Origin: Ophioceras dolichostomum
Lineage: Eukaryota > Ascomycota > Sordariomycetes > Magnaporthales > Ophioceraceae
Direction: 5' to 3'
Assembly: GCA_003049485.1 (NCBI GenBank)
Contig: PYST01000175.1
Location: 20,318-84,317 of the forward strand
Length of the DNA stretch: 64,000 nucleotides
Below, in pieces: positions 47,501 to 58,947 of the stretch. The translations under genes were made by a program, and so were the position numbers. How positions within the stretch are numbered: position 1 is the first letter of the stretch; every line of letters begins with the position of its first letter. Below the pieces are notes generated by a model. That model was not told where the DNA came from. It searched no databases and saw only the letters and a list, made by a program, of their open reading frames with translations.

Positions 47501-50251
47501 TTGGTGCTGCGAGTCGCTGGAGTCTTGTCAGGCCGGGCTGGCATGGCGGCAGCACCAATCTGACTCTAGATGGGGTTTTGGCGTGATTGATGGGGCTACC
47601 AAGCCAGAAACCCCTCTCTAATCGTCAAACACTTTCAGGTGGAGGTGGCTAGTAGCAAGCTTTCGGTCCTTCGCTTGGGACTATGAGCTTGTGTTCCGTA
47701 TCAAGCGGGTAGGTAAGGTAGGTAGATACCTAGTAGTAGTCGAAGGTCGTTTCTCGGAGCGAGACTGCTGGGATTGATACGTTGTAGCTGTAGCTACCAG
47801 AATGGAAGCTCCAGTGATTTTGTTGCTCGTGTCCATTGCCTTCGATGTTGTCTAACACGCCTATCACCAAAATCCCAGCCTGTGAATGGCTACATCTGGG
47901 ACATCTGGTAGCCGGCGACGGAACGATCCAGCCTGCTCCAAGCCGCGTGGAAATAACACGGCACGACAAAAGTAAATGGCACCGATATCTCGGTACGTGC
48001 CTAATAGACAGACAACCTCGCCTTATTTTCCCTTGTTTGGGAAAAACCCACATGCTGTTGGACGCGGCAGCCGTTTCGAAACAGCTTCGGGGTCTCCACC
48101 AGGGAACGGGGTGCCATTTCTCGTTTGCAGGGAGAAGCCGGCGAAGGGCTCTTACATAACCCGGGGTCTAGACCTCCATGACCTGAAGAGCTGGATTTTG
48201 CTCTCGGAGCTACGACAGACAAAACAAACCTCACAGGAATCACGAAGTAAAGCGTTGTTTGGCGGTGGGTTCGTCCGAGGGGATGGCACGACTGCGGTCT
48301 CTCAATCTGATGTGATCTCCGACTGCTACACACTCATTCTCCATGCTAGGCGGTCGCTTCAACCTTCATACAGGCTGCCTGGGGCTGAAAGGGACTGGCC
48401 CAGGTTGGGCCAGCGTATTCGGTACAGCTGTTAAGCCTCCGGGAGGTGCTCTAATGCATTGGAATAACCACGACATAACAAGGGTTTAAAGCCTCTACAT
48501 ACATTAATACCACCACCACCGGGCGTATGTACAAGTGAAGCACGTGACTGCTCGCAAGAGCTAAGCTGCCACACCTGCCAAGGACGAGGAGAGCGCCGCC
48601 CTGCGAGGCGGGCTTGTCTGCTTGAGGAACGAAATAGAACCTGCAAGGCCTTGGCACAGTATAAAATTCGAGTTTGTCTCGCTCACACGGGTTCTCCATG
48701 CGCTCCGGGCAGGCGAGGTACAAAGGCAAGATCCGGCACCATGTGACAAGCTTTTGTGCCAAGCATTTTCCTGCCAAACCTTAGCGAACTCTCTTGTTCG
48801 TAACTTCCCCTCAAGCACCAATGAGAAGAGAATCAGAACTGGGCTGGATTTCCCTCCTGGTACGGTGAGGTTCGGAAAAGGGCGAAGAGGCTCTCGAGGA
48901 GCTGCATGTCGTGCAAGTCCCTGTGTTCCTCTGTCGTCTGGAAAGAGGACTCCCTGCCGGATTTATTAGCGACGCCACTGGGTCCCACAAGAGCGGCATC
49001 CACTGGAGGCCGACGACAGTCAGAATCAGATAGACCCTGCGCGTCGGGTGCACGCTAGTCAGCCTCGCTCATGACATCCTTCCATCCTCTAGGGATACCC
49101 TGGTTCGGCGCCTTACCCTCGATCCAAAGAATGTCCCGTTCGAAGGCTGACGGAGGCTGACGGAGGCCTACCGGGCTGTTGCTGGATGTTCTGGAGCCGG
49201 CCGCCGTGGCGGACCAGGAGGGGAAGTACGGTCGGGGAATCTCCTCCCAGGCATGCCAGACGACATCCCCTAAATTATAGCCAGGACCGCTCTGTGCGAT
49301 TTTGGCGATTCCCAAAGCAGACGCTTCGTTGATATCCCAGAAGCGACTGTAGAAGGATTAGTTCATATTAAGGGCAAGGATGGCGAGGGTTCGGGTGAGA
49401 AAGCGAGGTAGTACACCTCTCATTCCACCTAGGGCAGGGCCACCATGCGTGCTCAGCGTACTGGCTCCCCGTTTGTAGAACGTGGAATGCGTATTGCCGC
49501 GGTCACCATGGTGCAGAGCCGACGGCTGGCGGGGTATTGACGATACAGATGTTGATGAGTATGGACGAGCTAGCCTGCCTCCCGAGAATGAGGTCGACCC
49601 TCGATCAGACCGCTGCGTTATTCGTGTTACTTCCTCGACACGCCGCCGACTGGGATGATGGTAGTTGAGGCCACCTCCGACCCTTTATTTTCTTGAGCAC
49701 ATTAGCCCAACGAAGGCAAGAACTCATCCAGAGAGCTCTGTGACTCGCTGAGCTAGCTGCTAGCCGTGGAGCAAGGATCATGGTTCGGCAAGCCTGTCGA
49801 TGGACAAGCCGCGGACTTGCCCCTCAGCTGGGAGCACACATCGACCAACCCACTCCCATGCTAGCACGTGCAAGATTCATCACTTACTTGCACACAATGC
49901 GTTTCCCAAAAAGTTGGAGACAGAGCTTCTAGATCGTGGGCCCCCTAGTTTGGTTTTTCGCAGACGACAAGTTGGATGTTGGTCTGCTAAGTCAGGGTGC
50001 AGGTACGCATGATGATAATGCCCCCGTTGTGGAGAGGAAGAAGAAGACATGTTAACACAGCGATATATACAGAGCTTCCATCGAGCTACAGAGCATACTA
50101 GTAGTTTCCAGTGAGTAGAGATCTTGCACGCGCAGCACTCTTGCAGCCCAAGGAACAGTCGCACCTCGAGGCAAGCGTCTGCGGACGAATCATCACCTGT
50201 ACGAAGAGGGAGAGCACATACAAACACATAGACGAGTCAGGTCGTGTGCAC
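44594..50251. other. 5.7-kb gene-poor region
   Basis: No gene is firmly supported. A GA/CT-rich stretch at 44880-45100 gives long but compositionally biased frames. A weak coding-like segment on the minus strand at about 49055-49660 is listed separately. TAGG microsatellites occur near 45958-45975, 46337-46362 and 47706-47736. Confidence 0.45.
49055..49660 (-). other. Possible unmodelled coding segment
   Basis: On the minus strand, an open frame of about 230 nt (about 49655-49425, with HHPSRRRVEEVTR and THGGPALGGMR) has coding-like Ser/Gly/Arg composition. It is followed by a good branch/acceptor pair (GAACTAATC to TTCTACAG, ending at 49350) and by another open stretch with FWDINEASALGIAKIAQSG and VVWHAWEEIPRPYF. 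The phases of the two pieces do not fit with the visible donors, and no start codon was found in frame. It is a decayed gene, a gene with further introns, or chance. Confidence 0.22.
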
Positions 50252-50983
50252 ATGGCGGGCCACGCTAATATGTCGAGTGCAGAGCCTTTGGCGCCGAGTG
50301 CGAGACCTCGAATACGGCGGCGCTCGGCAGACAGTGGTGCCTCTAAAGCACGGTGTTCTCCCGGGCGAGGAGCAGCTCCCATGTCGGACCACTCGAAAGA
50401 CCCCGACGGATCCGACGGCGGCCTTCCGAAGAACAGCCAGTCGAACACCGGCCAGCACGATTCAAACGGGGGCTGTAAGTTGGTTTTCGTCAGCGTCCGG
50501 AAAGCAGATCGACCATGCCGTTTTCTCTGGCCCCCCTTGCCTTCCTTGAAACAAGATCATTGGCCGCGTCGGCAGGTCTAATCGTTACATTACGGCTCAG
50601 ATGACGACGATCACCAGTCGACGACGAGCAAGTCGGCGAACGCCAGCCCGAATAATCTTGGTTCGTGTGAAGACCCGAAGAGAAGAGACAAACGTCTAGA
50701 CAGGGCAATTATGATAGCCGCTAGGGCGCTGGAAGTGTTGGGCTCCATGGGCACGATCCGGCCGTTCAAGCCTCGCTTTCCGAATGCGCAGCTTGACAAC
50801 AGCTCTTCCACAGGCAGTGCAGTCGGTAACGCGGGGACCAGCGGTAGTCCTTTCTCAGGGGGTGCAGTTGATTCCACGGGCAACGGCAATGGCTCTTCCA
50901 CGGGACGATACTCTAACGGGTGGTACAAGGACCCGAGGACGTGTAGTGGAAGTCTTGAGCGATGGTATTCCAACGGCCAATAG
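50252..50983 (+). CDS. Ser/Gly/Asn-rich hypothetical protein (about 201 aa)
   Basis: Exon 1 runs from ATG 50252 (or a second in-frame ATG at 50270) to 50474 and exon 2 from 50601 to the stop at 50983. They are joined by a 126-nt intron with a GTAAGT donor, a CTAATC branch site and a CTCAG acceptor; the phase-1 join keeps frame. The N-terminal part is Arg/Ser-rich, followed by an acidic SDHSKDPDGSDGG stretch. A helical KRRDKRLDRAIMIAARALEVLG segment precedes a Ser/Gly/Asn-rich tail with STGNGNGSSTGRYSNGWY. No signal peptide, membrane helix or domain is recognised. The frame also stays open upstream to about 50111, so the start is uncertain. It is probably lineage-specific. Confidence 0.45.
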
Positions 50984-51598
50984 ACGATCGACACTCGAGT
51001 AGTGACGCCGAAGTGAGGCGGAATGCGGCGAAGGCCAGCAGTCAGAAAATGGAACGGCCGACAGGAACACATGGATTACAGGGGCGATTCGTATTGAAGC
51101 CGGGAGAGCAGTCCATACACCCTGTGATCACCAGTGCTCGACCTAGATACTACTAGGGTACCAAGGTAGATGATACCTTGGTAGGGTGGTAGGCACCTAA
51201 GCCCTCAAGAAGGTTCATCTCCTGCAAAATTGGGTTGTGAAGTACCCGATCCGTTGAAAGTGGGTCAACTTCTGGCCAAGCCTTTCTTCCAGAGGCTCCG
51301 TGCAGTCAGCCCGGGCGCGGTGGGCAAGGGAGGGGGGAATGACAGAAGCACATCCCACCTCAAACTGCCATGCCCGCCCACTCACATCCTCCCCCACATA
51401 TTACCGACTGCAGCCCTGCCGCCCAACCGGTCGCAAGTCGTCTTCACAACCTTCTGCGCGTTTAGCACCGACCTAACTTCCTTCTTTCTCGTTCTCTACT
51501 TCCTCTGCCTACTGGCCGCCCTGGTCCTCACTAGCAACAAGTAACGCACTACTCCCTTATTCCGTTGATCCGTCGTTCCTCGTTCTACCGTCCCCATC
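50984..51598. other. Intergenic, hairpin-bearing, upstream of UBC13
   Basis: It contains the perfect inverted repeat at 51159-51183 and the promoter and leader of UBC13. An open frame at 51230-51544 has no coding support. Confidence 0.5.
51159..51183. repeat. Perfect 10-bp inverted repeat with 5-nt loop
   Basis: TACCAAGGTA (51159-51168) and TACCTTGGTA (51174-51183) flank GATGA. It lies between the Ser/Gly-rich hypothetical gene and UBC13, where it could be a transcript 3'-end hairpin or a miniature-element footprint. Confidence 0.85.
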
Positions 51599-52541
51599 AT
51601 GGCCCTGCCCAAGAGAATTATCAAGGAGACCGAGAGGCTCATGGCCGAGCCGTAAGCTTTCTACCCCTCCTGCTCCTGCACTTACCCCCCCCCCCCCCCC
51701 CCCCCNNNNNNNNNNNNNNNNNNNNCCCCCCCCCCCCCCCCCCCCGACCCTCGAGTTCTCAGCCTTCCAAAAATACTATCAAAATCTTCTGAGAACCGAG
51801 CATTCTGGGCTCCGGCTTTCTGCTCACACGTGCCTACTTGGCCGATTGATTCCAGTGTCCCGGGCATCAGCGCCGTCCCCCACGAGGAGAACCTCCGGTA
51901 CTTCGATGTCGAGATCCACGGCCCCTCGCAGTCTCCATACGAAGGTACGCATGCCAAAGTAGCAACGGCCATACAGCCAGTCTTGCGCATCAGACGGGCA
52001 TCAGCTTCGACCAAAGACTCCTCGGTCTATTCCTGCTTGAAGAAGCTCTTCTAACATCTGGAGCGTGCACCTATAGGCGGCGTCTTCAAGCTCGAGCTTT
52101 TCCTACCTGACGACTATCCGATGACCCCGCCCAAGATCCGGTTCCTCACCAAGATCTTCCACCCGAACGTAGACAAGCTGGGTCGCATCTGCCTTGACGT
52201 TCTGAAGAGTGCGTACTCGCGGCCGGCCCTTTTCCCCTCCCGCACCTCTGACTCCCTCCTACGCACATGCCGGCTCCTTGTCGCTCTCTGACGGGGGCCG
52301 ACTGGAAGCGTGCTGATTTCCGTGTACTGACGCTCGCTCGACCCTATGCATGTACCTAGACAACTGGTCACCCGCTCTCCAGATCCGCACCATCCTCCTT
52401 TCGATCCAGGCTCTCCTCGGCGCTCCGAACCCAGATGACCCCCTCGCCGCCGATGTCGCCAAGAGCTGGAAGGAGAACGAGCAGGCCGCCATCCAGACGG
52501 CGCGGGACTGGACGAAGCAATATGCGACTGTGGCGAAGTGA
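51599..52541 (+). CDS. ubc13: Ubiquitin-conjugating enzyme E2 Ubc13 (151 aa)
   Basis: Four exons (51599-51651, 51856-51944, 52077-52208, 52360-52541) join in frame to 151 aa, the usual Ubc13 length. The product starts MALPKRIIKETERL and contains HGPSQSPYEGG, the E2 motif FHPNVD and the active-site Cys in GRICLDVL (C86), followed by NNWSPALQIRTILLSIQALL, which is diagnostic of Ubc13. With a Uev/Mms2 partner it builds K63-linked ubiquitin chains in post-replication DNA repair (on PCNA) and other signalling. The Mms2 partner is not in this window. Introns have GTAAGC, GTACGC and GTGCGT donors. Intron 1 (51652-51855) contains a 20-N gap inside a poly-C tract, which does not touch coding sequence. 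Confidence 0.95.
51685..51745. other. Poly-C tract with assembly gap (20 N)
   Basis: Twenty-one C (51685-51705), twenty N (51706-51725) and twenty C (51726-51745). The true homopolymer length is unknown. It lies inside intron 1 of UBC13. Confidence 0.97.
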
Positions 52542-55458
52542 CCAGTGACTAGAGACTAAGAGGCAGGAGCCAGGTGAGGGGTCTCCCCGGCCCTTTCAGT
52601 GATGACTCTCGACGAAGCGGGCTCGGGGGCAGGCGGCAGGCTCTCGGATCGCGAAGGACAGATGAACACTCCCTCCCGCTCTGTGGACGCGAAATACGGC
52701 TTTTCTTTTCCTTCTTTTTATTCTTTTTAGCTGGCGATCAGGACGGAGTATCACGGGCAGAATCTGATATCCCAACACCAGGTGGGTGGACGTTTTGGCA
52801 CAAGTCTACAGTAATGACGGTAGAGGAGAGCGGGATTGAGGTATGCCAAGAACAACCAGAACAGGATGGACGTCACAGAGAGGTCGGGCTCGGAGTTCAT
52901 ATTCTCAGGGAGAGGAGAGCTTTGCAAGGCAAGGGAAAGCTTCACGTAGGGGTGAGTTCATAGGTGGTCGCTCCTTAGTCTTCAGCATTCCGCATTCCTT
53001 TCAATCCATGTTTCTACGATGATGACCTCCTACCTACTCCGTATCCCCGCCTCTGAATCCGTTGTTGCAGCATCGTGAACCTGAGCGGAACATGGAAATT
53101 CCTGCCGTGGCTCCGTGAGTGGTGGCTGGCTGTTAAGGCCAGGGGTGCGAAATATCGCACGGGGGTCCAGCCCCGAGAGAGCGACTGTGGCTGCAGCGAC
53201 AATGAGATTCCTTTCGGCAAGCGCGGAAGCACTCCAATGTCACAGTCAACTAAAATTCGAAGGGGGAAAAAAGGTGAAAGGCAAAAGGGCAGTAATAAAG
53301 GAAAGAAAGGGTGAAAAATCCAGGAGATGTCAACTTGAAGTTTCATCCCAAAGGCATGGGGTGGCTGAGGAGAAGGGCTCAGAGCAGATTTGGCGCCTGA
53401 GGACTCGAAATACCGTGCTTGGTCAGACTCCATGCGAGTTCCTGCAAGTCGTAACGAGCGAATCGGAGAACTTTTTCGATTTGCAGGAACCGCAAACGAG
53501 GTCCCCTGGAAACTTCACTCCTTCACACAAGCCGGCGGAGGCGGCGCCCCTTTCTTTCCAGAACAATGCCGCCCCCCCTTTCATGCAGGACGACCGTTAG
53601 GCCATTTCCCGGCATCGACCGCCGACGGGGTTGATAGGTGATTGATGTTCTTATCTCAGGCCCTCTGTAGCAAAAGAAACCAAGAACAGGAAAGCAAGCG
53701 GGCTGACCTACATAGTGCATGCTGTGCGCAAGAAAGCAACTGTGGACAATACAAGGTCGTACCATGCCATCCTAACCTGAAATAGCACCAATGCAGATAG
53801 AGAGGCAGGCTGAACCCTCGGAAAGATCTGCCCCTGCGTGCATCAATGTGGAGCCAGAGATCGCGCTTCGAGGAGCGTCCGACTCAACGCCTTGTCGCAT
53901 AAAGAAGATAGACTCGATGGGTGTGATGTGAAGCAAAACGGACCTGGCCTTCACTGCCTACCCAAGGGACTGGATATGCTGGTTACCTAGGTAGTTACCT
54001 ATGTATGTACAGTGAGGGAAAGAGAGGTGTCCGACGTGACGCTCAGATGGCTTGCCACCGTCTACAGTTCTCGGGGTGGAGGAGGGGGCAAAGGAGGATT
54101 TCACTGCAGAATGCTGAGCTCTCGTCACCTCTCATCTCGCCTGACGAAATACACGGCGCATCTTTCGGTGGGCAAGATAACCGTGTCTCACTGTCTGACG
54201 GGGCACGACGACGGCCGTGGTCGCCTGGCGCCAACCTAAAATCCTCACATATATTCCACGGCCTTCTTTGCGGAAGCCCGGTAGGGGGCACCAATAGCTG
54301 CTAGGTGCCAGAGACTAGTGCCTACTGGACATCACATAATGGTAAGACCACTGCTAAGGAAGTTGTTGTAGCCTGCAAGCGAGTGAGAGGCAAGGGGAAT
54401 TTCAAAGCTGTTGTCGAGAAGAAAGATCTCCCCACAAAAGCCAGGATACCTCCTTGCGGGGGCACTGATTGGCTTCCAAATCGCCTTTCGTTGGGTGCGT
54501 CTTCTGCTCTCCCACATCCCAAATTCGTGTCTCCTGCCACAACCCACGTGTTGAGCGCAGCAGCAGCCGCCTGCACTGTCATCGTCCAAAGCCCGCAGTG
54601 CTGCTGGGCAGTTCTGTCTGTCTGTCAAGGTCAGGGCCTCTTCTATTTTAAACCTCCCGTCCTTTTTGGGGACGACAGCTCTCAACCGCCACTGCTCATC
54701 TTCTCTCCGCCCCAAACTAATTCCCCGGTTTTCCTCCTGTAGGCACTGGTTTCTGTTCGGGTTTCCCACCAGCAGGACTGTACCAAGCCAACTGCGACTC
54801 TCTGTTCAGGGCCCAATCACCAGCCCCCACCCACCGTGGCGAGCGGCCGAGCGCCAGACCCCAGTGCCGTCAAGCAGACCACCTTTGCTCCTCCTAAGCC
54901 GCTTCCGCTCAGACCTTCTCTTTTCTCAACACCCCCATCGCCATCTTTCCCAGAACATCATCTCCTGTCTGCAACTACGGGTGACTTCCGGAATCCCAGT
55001 ATCAAGAAGAATCCTACCAGCTTCAGCAGAGAAGACCGTGATTGTTCTTCTTTTACCCCTCTAGGTGTCTTGTGTCTTGGGACCTCCAGAACAAGCCCAA
55101 ACCTTCTTCCATAGCTGCAAGAGAGCCCTCAATCATCCAATCGGTTCGGACCGAATCAGCCAATTACCACTGGGCGACGCACTGGGCGCTCCCCGAGTAA
55201 CAGCACCACTCACTTCCCCGCGGCAAAGGTAGAACAGCTACAATCCGAGGAGCATAGCTTCATCGCTTCGGATCATACACAAGTCACGATCAAAACAAAG
55301 CACCACAAGTTTCTTCACCGTTGTTGTGTCAAGAATACACGCTGGCTTCCTGTTGTCTGTATTGTACCGCTCCAAGCAGCGTTCCACCTCCAGCTGTCCA
55401 GCCAGTCAGCCCGTCAGCCCGTCCTTTGGACCCCGCCAGCCAGACCCAGACAGCAGCA
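52542..55458. other. 2.9-kb intergenic region, no gene supported
   Basis: Only short conflicting frames on both strands are present. The right half (about 54650-55450) is CT-rich and leader-like, probably the 5' region of the gene starting at 55459. Confidence 0.45.
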
Positions 55459-56160
55459 ATGCCTTCGAGAACAGCTACCAATGGCACGACGCCAACGCCC
55501 GCCGCCAAGCGGTTCGAGCTTCCGGTCCTCGACTTCAAGTTCGCCTCCCTGACCGAGGGCACCGACATCCCACCCCCGCTCCCGTCGCCCATCGAGGAGG
55601 AGCCATCGCAGGCTGAGACGGCAGTCGATGCAAAGAACAAGGAGGACGGCGCCGCTGCCGCCGCGGCGTCCATCGCCGACTCGTCGCCAGACTTGCTCGC
55701 TAAGGCCGGCAAGAAGCGGCCGGCGGAGGACATGCCCATGTCGCCCGTTTCTCCTACCATGTCAAACCGGCCCGGCAGCATCCGACGCCTCTTCAGCAGG
55801 AATCTCCTGAACGCCACGTACGCGAACGGCCAGACTGCTGCGGCCACCACCACCACCGCCACTGCCACGGCCGACGGCAACAGCACGAGGCCTCCTAGCC
55901 GGAGCACCACGGGCGACAAGAGGTCGAAGAGGGGCAGCGGCTGGTTCCGCCGGCTGCGCGGCGGCGACTACGAGCTAGACCGGTCGAGCGGCGCCGCGTC
56001 CGAGGGCAACAAGAAGCAGGGCGCAGACCAGAAACAACCGGAGCAGCAGCCGTCAGGGCCCCCGCCGCCCATGATCCCGGAGCTGCGCGAGATCGAGGCC
56101 TCCGTCGACCTCAAGGACGGCAGCAGCCTTGGGACGGATCTGTTCAAGGACATCAAATGA
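55459..56160 (+). CDS. Conserved-looking fungal hypothetical protein (233 aa, intronless)
   Basis: The ATG at 55459 (GCAGCA-ATG context) opens a 233-codon frame; upstream in-frame sequence to 55321 looks like leader. The protein is disordered in composition. It has an N-terminal FELPVLDFKFASLTEG motif followed by PPPLPSPIEEE, an Ala run, and a central PMSPVSPTMSNRPGSIRRLF with proline-directed phosphosite-like SP motifs. A basic GWFRRLRGG segment and a C-terminal IPELREIEASVDL helix follow. The short basic-aromatic modules SIRRLFSRNLL and SGWFRRLRGG look like conserved linear motifs. No membrane segment, signal peptide or enzyme domain is seen. I believe similar proteins occur across Sordariomycetes, but I cannot give a function. 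Confidence 0.68.
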   Translation: MPSRTATNGTTPTPAAKRFELPVLDFKFASLTEGTDIPPPLPSPIEEEPSQAETAVDAKNKEDGAAAAAASIADSSPDLLAKAGKKRPAEDMPMSPVSPTMSNRPGSIRRLFSRNLLNATYANGQTAAATTTTATATADGNSTRPPSRSTTGDKRSKRGSGWFRRLRGGDYELDRSSGAASEGNKKQGADQKQPEQQPSGPPPPMIPELREIEASVDLKDGSSLGTDLFKDIK

Positions 56161-57483
56161 TTTCTCCTATTTTTTCCAGATTCTTCCCACCCACCTCATC
56201 ATGATCGATACATACCCGGCATGAACGACACTGCTACTAGACAATGCATGACCGCGCGGCATGGCTGTTTGCTTGCTTGCTTGCTTGTTATCTCTTCCTC
56301 TTTTCCTCTTACACACGGCAGGCACGCACGCGCGCGCGTCCACACACATCCGTCTCCTTATTCACCCCTTTCTTTTTTTTGGTTCTTCTGCAAGAATTCT
56401 TCTACATTGTCCGTATTATGGGAGAGGGGCTCCGACGGCGGCGGCAGGTTTGGGCCGGGTTAAAAAAGGAGTTTCTTTTATTTTTCTTGGTCTTGCTTTT
56501 TTTTTTTACGGCCCGGGCGCGATGAAGAGAGAGAGAGAAAAGAACGGCCAAACAGAAATTCGGCGGTCAGACGGACACGGCTTGAAGAACCAACTTCCTT
56601 TTCACACATTGTTGATTTTCTTGGCCCCCCAAGTTTCTGCTTCATCCCTCGTTCTTCTATGCCGATGGCGGACGGCAATGACGGTGGTGAATGTGACACA
56701 CTTATTCCCATCGCATCTCTGCGTTTTCTCCCTTCCCCCTCTGTTGTTTTCCTTATGCCTTTTCTCTTGTTGTTAACATGTATTTGCCGCTCTCCTTCTT
56801 TATTTTTTGCACACAGTTACAGCTCTTTTAGTTCGGACCAGGCCCCCTTTTTCTTCTTCCTTTCATGAGACTGATCACACCGTATGGCATGGGGGGAGGG
56901 ATCTTTCACACAAACAGACAGCACCCTTACACGCCCAACCACTCACACCCAGACGCGTATCCCATACCACACGCTACTCGCAAGGCTAGGCATCTGCCTA
57001 ACAGTCTCTTTCGCTGAGCCTTGAGCATCGGTGCTGGCGGAGGAGAAGTCGTTCTCTCACGCATCTAGATAGAGGCGAAGAGGGAGGAGAATGGATGGAT
57101 GTCAGAGAGACAGAGAGACATGAAATCGAGATACCCTTAACTTTTTCTTTGCTTATTTTTGCTACCTGGCTTTGTTGTTTCCTTACGATGGGTTCTGTTC
57201 TGCAAGTCTGGGGGGAGGTTCGATTCTTATCAAAAACATAAACAACGTCTGTCCAACAACAAAAACAAAAAGGAGCGGCTTTGTTTTCTTTTTTTTTCTC
57301 AAGGCGTCATTGACCTTCTATTTTTGTTAATATTTCATAGCGACCCCCTTGTTTTTCATGCATTTGCTTTTATTGTTTCCCCCCCGAGACCCAGACGGCC
57401 ATCGAACCCAAAATTCCAGACCTTGCTGTTTTGCCACCTGGCTATATTCCTATTTATGTACCTGAGCTTTCCACGGCAACAAA

Positions 57484-57501
57484 AGAGAGAGAGAGAGAGA
57501 G
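57484..57501. repeat. (GA)n microsatellite
   Basis: Nine uninterrupted GA dinucleotides. Confidence 0.85.
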
Positions 57502-58850
57502 CATGTTTCCGCGTCGTCCGCATAGGTACTTAATGCCACTTTCGAACAGCATCATCATCTCTTCGGCTCTTCTTTGGGACTCGCTCTAGACCTAGTTGTG
57601 GGGATAGGGGTACCTAGCACCAGATCTCTCTATACTGCACCTCAACTCTATCCTCGCCGTTCACGTTGCATTTTCCCCAGCCTTTATTTACCCACCAGTT
57701 CGTCTCTTCGTTCTCACTTCGTCATTAGGGGAAAAGGGGAGATGGATTCGGAGCTCTAGAGTCGACAGCTGGCGAGGAAGTGAGGGGAAACGTTGAACAC
57801 CATCAGACCACCTGGCGGGGGACTCCTTGATACAGAGTGCTAGGTACATACATCATGCCTCATACTAATATCATCCAGCTGAGTTTTGCCACGCATTGCC
57901 TTCCTCTTGCAAGTCAGCGCGAATGAACGGTAGGAGCATGCCTGAGAGATTTCAAAGCCATAGCTTGATCAGGAACCAGGACTAGGTAGGTACCTAGTCA
58001 GGCCATCACTCGGCTCTGTGAGTGAGTGTTGCCCACAACAAAAATCTGTCTCGGACGTACCTAAGCAGGCACGATCTCTGTAATGATGCCTAGAGAAACT
58101 ACTACGCCATCTACGCATCGGGATCTCCTCCTCTACCATTCTAGAAGCCTGATCAGGCCCGCCAGTCTGCTGGTCTGCTCTGCTTACGAGGTAACGACTC
58201 AAGGAGGGACATCCCATCTGATCTGATCCGCATCATCCGGCGGGCCGTGCCTGCGATTCCTGCCAACGTCAACGAGGGGACGCCATGTCATCATTTGGGG
58301 CGGCAGCTGTGCGCTCTGACCCCTTCTGCTTGGCTTGCCGCTTCCGCCGCCGACATCAGCTGTCTGTCAAATCCTGTCAGTCTAGCACGGCATGCCGCTG
58401 GGCCTGCGTCTCGACGCTGCGACGGCGGGAAAACCATTTGACTAGGTAACCAGCCACCACCCCGACCGGACCGTTCGGCGCCGCACGCCAGTGAGCTGTC
58501 AAATATGTCACCGCTGCAAGACCACACAAAATTCGTGGTGGTTTTCAGTATCCTCGCACCGGAGAGCTAGGCTTTCACGTGACGAAAAGAGCTATCCTCC
58601 CTTCCTTCCCCCTGGCCTCCCGTCCACTCACCCGACAGTTGGAGAAGGTGGGGCCCAGAGCCATTGGTAAGAGATGATTGGCCGAAGCTTGGGGGGAGCT
58701 TCAACGTCATTGCCGGACTGCCACACCACTACCACACCAAAGACTTTGACAAGTTGAGCCTATTCTGCCGTCATCGCAGACAAGCTTCCATCTCATCCTC
58801 TCACGCCGGCTCGCCTCAGCCATTAATAAGTACCTATATGCTATATAACT

Positions 58851-58859
58851 CAACGATTA
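58851..58859 (+). promoter_or_regulatory. TATA-like element of ETR1
   Basis: CTATATAAC lies about 90 bp upstream of the ETR1 ATG at 58948, a plausible core-promoter distance. Confidence 0.4.
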
Positions 58860-58947
58860 CTTCTGGGATACATTTGGTACCTTTGGTGAAACACACAATA
58901 GACGATAACGCTATTTCCTACTACCGCCGGTTACGCCCACTTACGTC

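Larger units (their letters stand above)
56161..58947. other. 2.8-kb intergenic region, no gene supported
   Basis: Long CT-rich and T-rich stretches (56160-56850, 57130-57380) look like 3' UTR and non-coding sequence. It contains (GA)n at 57484-57501 and TAGGTACC motifs near 57525, 57843 and 57984. The right end is the ETR1 promoter. Confidence 0.45.

Noticed and set aside
34298..57501. Repeat runs considered as a CRISPR-like or satellite array
   Set aside because: They are simple microsatellites without spacer structure, and the genome is eukaryotic.
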